The notes under the pieces are model-generated. The model was not told where the DNA came from. It made no database searches and worked only from the letters and a program-made list of their open reading frames with translations. Below, one piece after another: positions 21,201 through 24,696 of a stretch of DNA of 24,696 bases. Position numbers and translations under genes: made by a program. Position 1 is the stretch's first letter; the number at the start of each line of letters is the position of its first letter. Source of the DNA: Thomasclavelia sp. (GTDB taxonomy: Bacteria; Bacillota_I; Bacilli_A; Erysipelotrichales; Coprobacillaceae); NCBI GenBank assembly GCA_020025035.1, contig JAHHSU010000014.1:1-24696 (forward strand). The letters run 5' to 3'.

Positions 21201-24134
21201 TTATTCCTCCTGTTTTACAACATCTTCCAATTGAACACAAACTAAATGTGTAACACCTTTTTGTTGCATAGTAGCACCATAAAGAATATCACATTGTTCC
21301 ATAGTACCTGGACGATGAGTGACCACAATAAACTGTGTAGTCCCTGAATATGTTTTTAAATACTTTGCAAATCGTTCTACATTTGCTTGATCAAGTGCTG
21401 CTTCTACTTCATCTAAAATGCACATTGGAACTGGTCTTACTTTTAATATTGCAAATAAGCATGAAATAGCAATTAATGCTTTTTCACCACCTGAAAATAA
21501 AGAAATGTTTTGTACTGCCTTACCTGGTGGTTGCACATCAATATCAATACCTGTTTCTAATATATTATCAGGATCAGTATATTTAAGCATCGCATTTCCA
21601 CCACCTAATAACGTCCTAAACACATTATTAAATTCACTATTAATTTGATGGAATGTTGTATTAAATTTTTCTACCATTACTTTATCCATTTCACTAATTG
21701 CATTTAACAAACCGTTTTGAGCATCTATAAGATCGAGTCTTTGCGTATTTAAATATTCGTAACGACCATTTACTTGTTCATATTCTTCAATAGAATCTAA
21801 ATTAACATTGCCTAATTGATTAATCTTTGTTTTTAAATAGAACACTTCACTTCTTGCATCATCAGGTATATTTTGTTTTTCATAGTTTTCTGTAGCATAT
21901 TCAAATGTCATTTGATATTCTTCACTTAGATAATTTAATTGGTTGTTAATTGAATTTTCAATTTTAGATGCTTCTATCTTTTTATGCATGATTATATTTT
22001 TTACTTCTGATATAGACTTATATAACGATTTAATTTCTGCTTCAAGCGATTCATTATCGTTTGTATATTCCATGCGAGTTTCACGTTTAATCTTGATTTC
22101 ATCTGTTAATTGATCTCGTCTATTTATCGCTTTATTTAAATCCTCAATAATATCATGATCAACTTGTTTATCTAAAATTTGATTCATTTCTAAACGTTCA
22201 TTAGCAAGATTTTCATATTGTGCCTTTAAATTATTAAATTCGTTTAATTTATGAGTAACTTCTTCTTCTAATTTTGCAAATGATATTTTCTTTTGTAATA
22301 ATATATGACTATATTCCTTAGATTGAATATCCAATTCATTTATTTGTTCTTTTAAAAGGACAATATTTTTTTCATAGGAAATAATTTCTTCTTCAATCTT
22401 TTCTAACTCTTTTTGGATGCCTTGCATAGTATTACGCTTACGTGCATGACCACCACTCATTGCTCCCCCGACGTTTACTACATCACCAGATAAAGTTACA
22501 ATTTTGTAACGGTAATACAATGTATTTGCTAAAAGGTTAGCAGTCTCTAAAGTATCTACAATAAGAATATTACCTAATTGATTCATTGCAACAAGTTCGT
22601 ATTTTGAATCATAGGTTACAAAATCCATTGCTACTCCTAAAAAACCTTTTGTATTTTTAGCAACAAGTAAATGTTCTTCTCTTACACTTTTTTTAGAAAG
22701 TGAGTGAATAGGTAAAAAAGTTGCTCTACCTGACTTATTTTTCTTTAAAAAATGAATAGCATTACGCGCACTTTCCTGGTCTTTAGTAAGTACAAAATGA
22801 CTTGCACTTCCTAAAGCAATTAAAATAGCTGTTTCATATCCTTCGTTTGGAATCATTACTTCTTCTACTACATTAATAATACCTATAAGATTACTTTCTA
22901 ATACTGTTTTTACACCATGATTATAGTGAGTATTATTGGAAATTTGTTCACTAATCATTGATTTTTTTGTTTTTAGTGTATTAAATCTTAAATTTTGTTG
23001 TTCAAGTAAAGTTCTAAGTTGTTCAACTTTTATATTACATTCACTACGCTGTTGTTCTACATTTTTTACTTCTGATTCTAATGCATCATATCTTTCTACA
23101 CGATGATTATATTCCTTTAACACATCCTGAATCAACTCTTTAAATGATTGTATTTGATTTTCTAAATCCTCAGTCGATTGATTTTCAATAATATATTTTC
23201 TTTTTTCATCTATTTGTACTTTGTTAGCAGTTAATCGATTTACTTCTTCCATTTCATACATTAACTTTTCTTGTAAATCATTTACTTCCTTATCTAACAA
23301 CAACATTTTTGCTTTTTTCGTATCTAAAATTGCTTCTTTTTCTGCTAACGAAGCATTATATTCTTGATCATATACTTCATTTTCACAAATCTCAGTTTCT
23401 ATTTTTTTAAATTGATTTGTTAAATCTTTTACTTCATTTACAATTAAACTTATTTCTATATTTTCAAGTTGTTTTTTTAATTCTAAATATTTTTCTGCTT
23501 TTTCTTTTTGTTTTTTTAGTGGAATAATTTGCTTTTCTAACTCAAGTACAATATCAATAATTCGCTTTAAATTATCTTCTGTTTTCTCTAATTTTCGAAT
23601 TGATTCAATCTTTCGTTTTTTATACTTTGAAACACCTGCAGCTTCTTCAAATATTAATCTTCTATCTTCTGGTTTTGAATCTGCAAACGTAGATATATTA
23701 CCTTGCGAAATCATAGATAATGAATCCTTACCTAATCCTGTGTCCATTAATAAGTCTACAATATCTTTTAAACGACATTGTTTTTTATTCAATAAATATT
23801 CACTTTCACCACTATGACGATAAATTCTTCTTGTAAATTCGACCTCATCATATTCTATATTAATGTGATGATCACTATTATCAAATGTCAATGTTACTTC
23901 TGCAACATTTTGTGGTTTCCTATCTTGTGATCCAGCAAAAATTACATCTGACATAGAATTTCCTCTTAATGATTTAATAGATTGTTCTCCTAAAACCCAT
24001 CTAATTGCTTCCGTAATATTACTTTTCCCACATCCATTAGGGCCAACAATTCCAATAACACCTTGATGTAAATCCAAAGATATTTTATCTGCAAAAGACT
24101 TGAACCCATGTATATCTATTTTTTTCAAATACAT
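21201..24134 (-). CDS. smc: chromosome condensation protein SMC, short-arm form
   Basis: A 977-residue SMC ATPase. The N-terminal head has Walker A GPNGCGKSN (31-39) and the Q loop ISQGN (142-146). Coiled coil runs over about 170-405, the hinge over about 405-565 (ending GGAMSGGHA), coiled coil over about 570-760, and the C-terminal head has signature LFSGGEKALIAI (879-890) and Walker B CILDEVEAALD (905-915). All ATPase motifs are intact, so this is not a fragment. It is about 200 residues shorter than B. subtilis SMC (1186), and the difference is in the coiled-coil arms. Mollicute SMC/P115 proteins are of similar length. ScpA and ScpB partners lie elsewhere. The gene leads the smc-ftsY-ylxM-ffh unit. 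No rnc gene precedes it. Confidence 0.98.
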   Translation of the reverse strand: MYLKKIDIHGFKSFADKISLDLHQGVIGIVGPNGCGKSNITEAIRWVLGEQSIKSLRGNSMSDVIFAGSQDRKPQNVAEVTLTFDNSDHHINIEYDEVEFTRRIYRHSGESEYLLNKKQCRLKDIVDLLMDTGLGKDSLSMISQGNISTFADSKPEDRRLIFEEAAGVSKYKKRKIESIRKLEKTEDNLKRIIDIVLELEKQIIPLKKQKEKAEKYLELKKQLENIEISLIVNEVKDLTNQFKKIETEICENEVYDQEYNASLAEKEAILDTKKAKMLLLDKEVNDLQEKLMYEMEEVNRLTANKVQIDEKRKYIIENQSTEDLENQIQSFKELIQDVLKEYNHRVERYDALESEVKNVEQQRSECNIKVEQLRTLLEQQNLRFNTLKTKKSMISEQISNNTHYNHGVKTVLESNLIGIINVVEEVMIPNEGYETAILIALGSASHFVLTKDQESARNAIHFLKKNKSGRATFLPIHSLSKKSVREEHLLVAKNTKGFLGVAMDFVTYDSKYELVAMNQLGNILIVDTLETANLLANTLYYRYKIVTLSGDVVNVGGAMSGGHARKRNTMQGIQKELEKIEEEIISYEKNIVLLKEQINELDIQSKEYSHILLQKKISFAKLEEEVTHKLNEFNNLKAQYENLANERLEMNQILDKQVDHDIIEDLNKAINRRDQLTDEIKIKRETRMEYTNDNESLEAEIKSLYKSISEVKNIIMHKKIEASKIENSINNQLNYLSEEYQMTFEYATENYEKQNIPDDARSEVFYLKTKINQLGNVNLDSIEEYEQVNGRYEYLNTQRLDLIDAQNGLLNAISEMDKVMVEKFNTTFHQINSEFNNVFRTLLGGGNAMLKYTDPDNILETGIDIDVQPPGKAVQNISLFSGGEKALIAISCLFAILKVRPVPMCILDEVEAALDQANVERFAKYLKTYSGTTQFIVVTHRPGTMEQCDILYGATMQQKGVTHLVCVQLEDVVKQEE

Positions 24135-24156
24135 TTAACCACCTCATATTTAGTTT

Positions 24157-24185
24157 ATTATATAATAAAAATCAATAAAAAAAAA
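24157..24185 (-). promoter_or_regulatory. possible promoter of the smc operon
   Basis: A TATAAT box (24157-24162, minus strand) lies 22 bases before the smc start codon. The -35 position at 17 bases is TTTTTT, part of the T-run of the preceding terminator. The -10 box is good, the -35 poor. Confidence 0.45.
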
Positions 24186-24210
24186 GTCTTATATAAACTA
24201 CAAGACCTTT
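24177..24210 (-). terminator. rho-independent terminator of darA
   Basis: On the minus strand AAAGGTCTTGTA (24199-24210) pairs with TATAAGACTTT (24183-24193), with one bulged G and one G-T pair and a five-base loop, followed by nine T (24177-24185). Confidence 0.75.
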
Positions 24211-24258
24211 AATCGTTTATTTAGAATGAAGAGCTAACCAAACACATAATTAATTCTG

Positions 24259-24585
24259 TTAAACCTTATAAAACTGATCAACGTCTATTACAAAGATTGT
24301 TGCTCCCCCAACCAATACATCTACCATAGTTGTCATCGTTACCTCAGGTAAAGACAATGTGTTTACAGTTGGTACCTTTTCAGTTCTATGTTTTGCCTTA
24401 GACTTAATCAATTCAATAACATCATCTACTTTTTCCTCATCAGTCCCAACAAGCAACGTTGTATTCCCCTTACTTAAAAATCCACCTGTTGAAGCTAGTT
24501 TAGTTACATAATATCCAGCTTTATTTAATGTAGATGCAACTTTATTTGAATCATCCTTATTAATAATTGCAATAATTAATTTCAT
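24259..24585 (-). CDS. darA: cyclic-di-AMP receptor DarA/PstA (PII-like)
   Basis: A 108-residue PII-like trimer subunit that senses the second messenger c-di-AMP. Family hallmarks are MKLIIAI at the start, VTKLASTGGFLSKGNTTLLVG (27-47) and VGGATIFVIDVDQF (92-105). In the N-terminal ligand loop, the family's N-F-R before xTKLA (Asn24 and Arg26 in S. aureus PstA, from memory) is replaced by Gly24-Tyr25-Tyr26, while Thr28, Phe36 and Asn41 are kept. The variable loop around 65-88 is shorter than in S. aureus PstA. AAGGAGG precedes the ATG by nine bases. It has its own promoter and terminator and lies just past a probable 5S rRNA end. Partners of DarA are mostly unknown. Confidence 0.93.
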   Translation of the reverse strand: MKLIIAIINKDDSNKVASTLNKAGYYVTKLASTGGFLSKGNTTLLVGTDEEKVDDVIELIKSKAKHRTEKVPTVNTLSLPEVTMTTMVDVLVGGATIFVIDVDQFYKV

Positions 24586-24605
24586 TGAAATATACCTCCT
24601 TATTA

Positions 24606-24634
24606 ATTATAGTATACATCATTCCTATAATGAA
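24606..24634 (-). promoter_or_regulatory. probable promoter of darA
   Basis: On the minus strand TATAAT (24606-24611) with a weak TTCATT (24629-24634) 17 bases away. It sits between the upstream terminator and the darA ribosome site. Confidence 0.55.
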
Positions 24635-24646
24635 GTACACTAAAAC

Positions 24647-24670
24647 AAAAAAAGGTATCCAAAAGGATAC
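24647..24670 (-). terminator. rho-independent terminator of the upstream (rRNA?) unit
   Basis: On the minus strand GTATCC-TTTT-GGATAC (24655-24670) is followed by C and seven T. It directly follows the probable 5S rRNA 3' end. Confidence 0.75.
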
Positions 24671-24673
24671 AAA

Positions 24674-24696
24674 TGCCTAGCAACGTGCTATCTTTG
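24674..24696 (-). rRNA. 5S rRNA, 3' end (partial)
   Basis: Read on the minus strand, the last 23 bases of the window resemble the 3' end of Firmicute 5S rRNA: a TAGcACGTTGCTAGGC block lines up with TAGGACGCCGCCAAGC of B. subtilis at 11 of 16 positions as I recall that sequence. A strong terminator four bases downstream fits the end of an rrn operon. Only the 3' tip is visible. Confidence 0.55.

Noticed and set aside
21201..24134. SMC as a truncated or frameshifted pseudogene
   Set aside because: Walker A, hinge, signature and Walker B motifs are all in one frame. The missing length is spread over both coiled-coil arms, as in mollicute SMC proteins.

Overview
The window comes from a very AT-rich, low-GC Gram-positive (Bacillota) chromosome. 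The gene set (DarA/PstA c-di-AMP receptor, YlxM beside Ffh, GGAGG ribosome sites, TTGACA/TATAAT promoters) fits Firmicutes. Several details point to the Erysipelotrichia/Mollicutes side: a short 977-residue SMC, Asn in place of the rifampicin-site His of RpoB, and a PPi-type phosphofructokinase. TGA acts as a stop (the MATE gene ends in TGA and no frame needs TGA as Trp), so this is not a code-4 mollicute. The taxonomic placement is inference.

Layout, left to right. (1) 1-49: 3' part of tRNA-Gly(UCC), then a bidirectional terminator. (2) 94-3992, minus strand: a THUMP-type RNA methyltransferase, a YutH/CotS-like protein, and a polysaccharide flippase with its own promoter and terminator. (3) 4537-11847, minus: rpoB-rpoC as a free-standing two-gene operon with its own promoter, both genes starting with GTG. 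(4) 11848-12322: a gene-poor stretch with the rpoB promoter and, facing the other way, a promoter/inverted repeat/Shine-Dalgarno unit in front of a nine-codon ORF. (5) 12323-14495: divergent MATE exporter and DUF308 membrane protein. (6) 14736-18163, plus: guaB, then pfp and an ECF-transporter S component. (7) 18217-24134, minus: cold-shock protein, and the tight smc-ftsY-ylxM-ffh cluster of chromosome segregation and SRP membrane targeting. (8) 24259-24585, minus: darA, just downstream of what looks like the 3' end of a 5S rRNA gene with its terminator.

Most of the window is housekeeping. I found no CRISPR array, insertion sequence, prophage or defence island. The most interesting signals are small. 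The IMP dehydrogenase matches, residue number for residue number, the landmarks I recall for the Tritrichomonas foetus enzyme. Two genes have a hairpin between a strong Shine-Dalgarno and a distant start codon. A 12-bp inverted repeat ties a -10 box to a ribosome site upstream of a tiny ORF. RpoB carries a natural Asn at the position of E. coli His526. Genes are compact: several terminators overlap stop codons, and several ribosome sites overlap the preceding stop codon.
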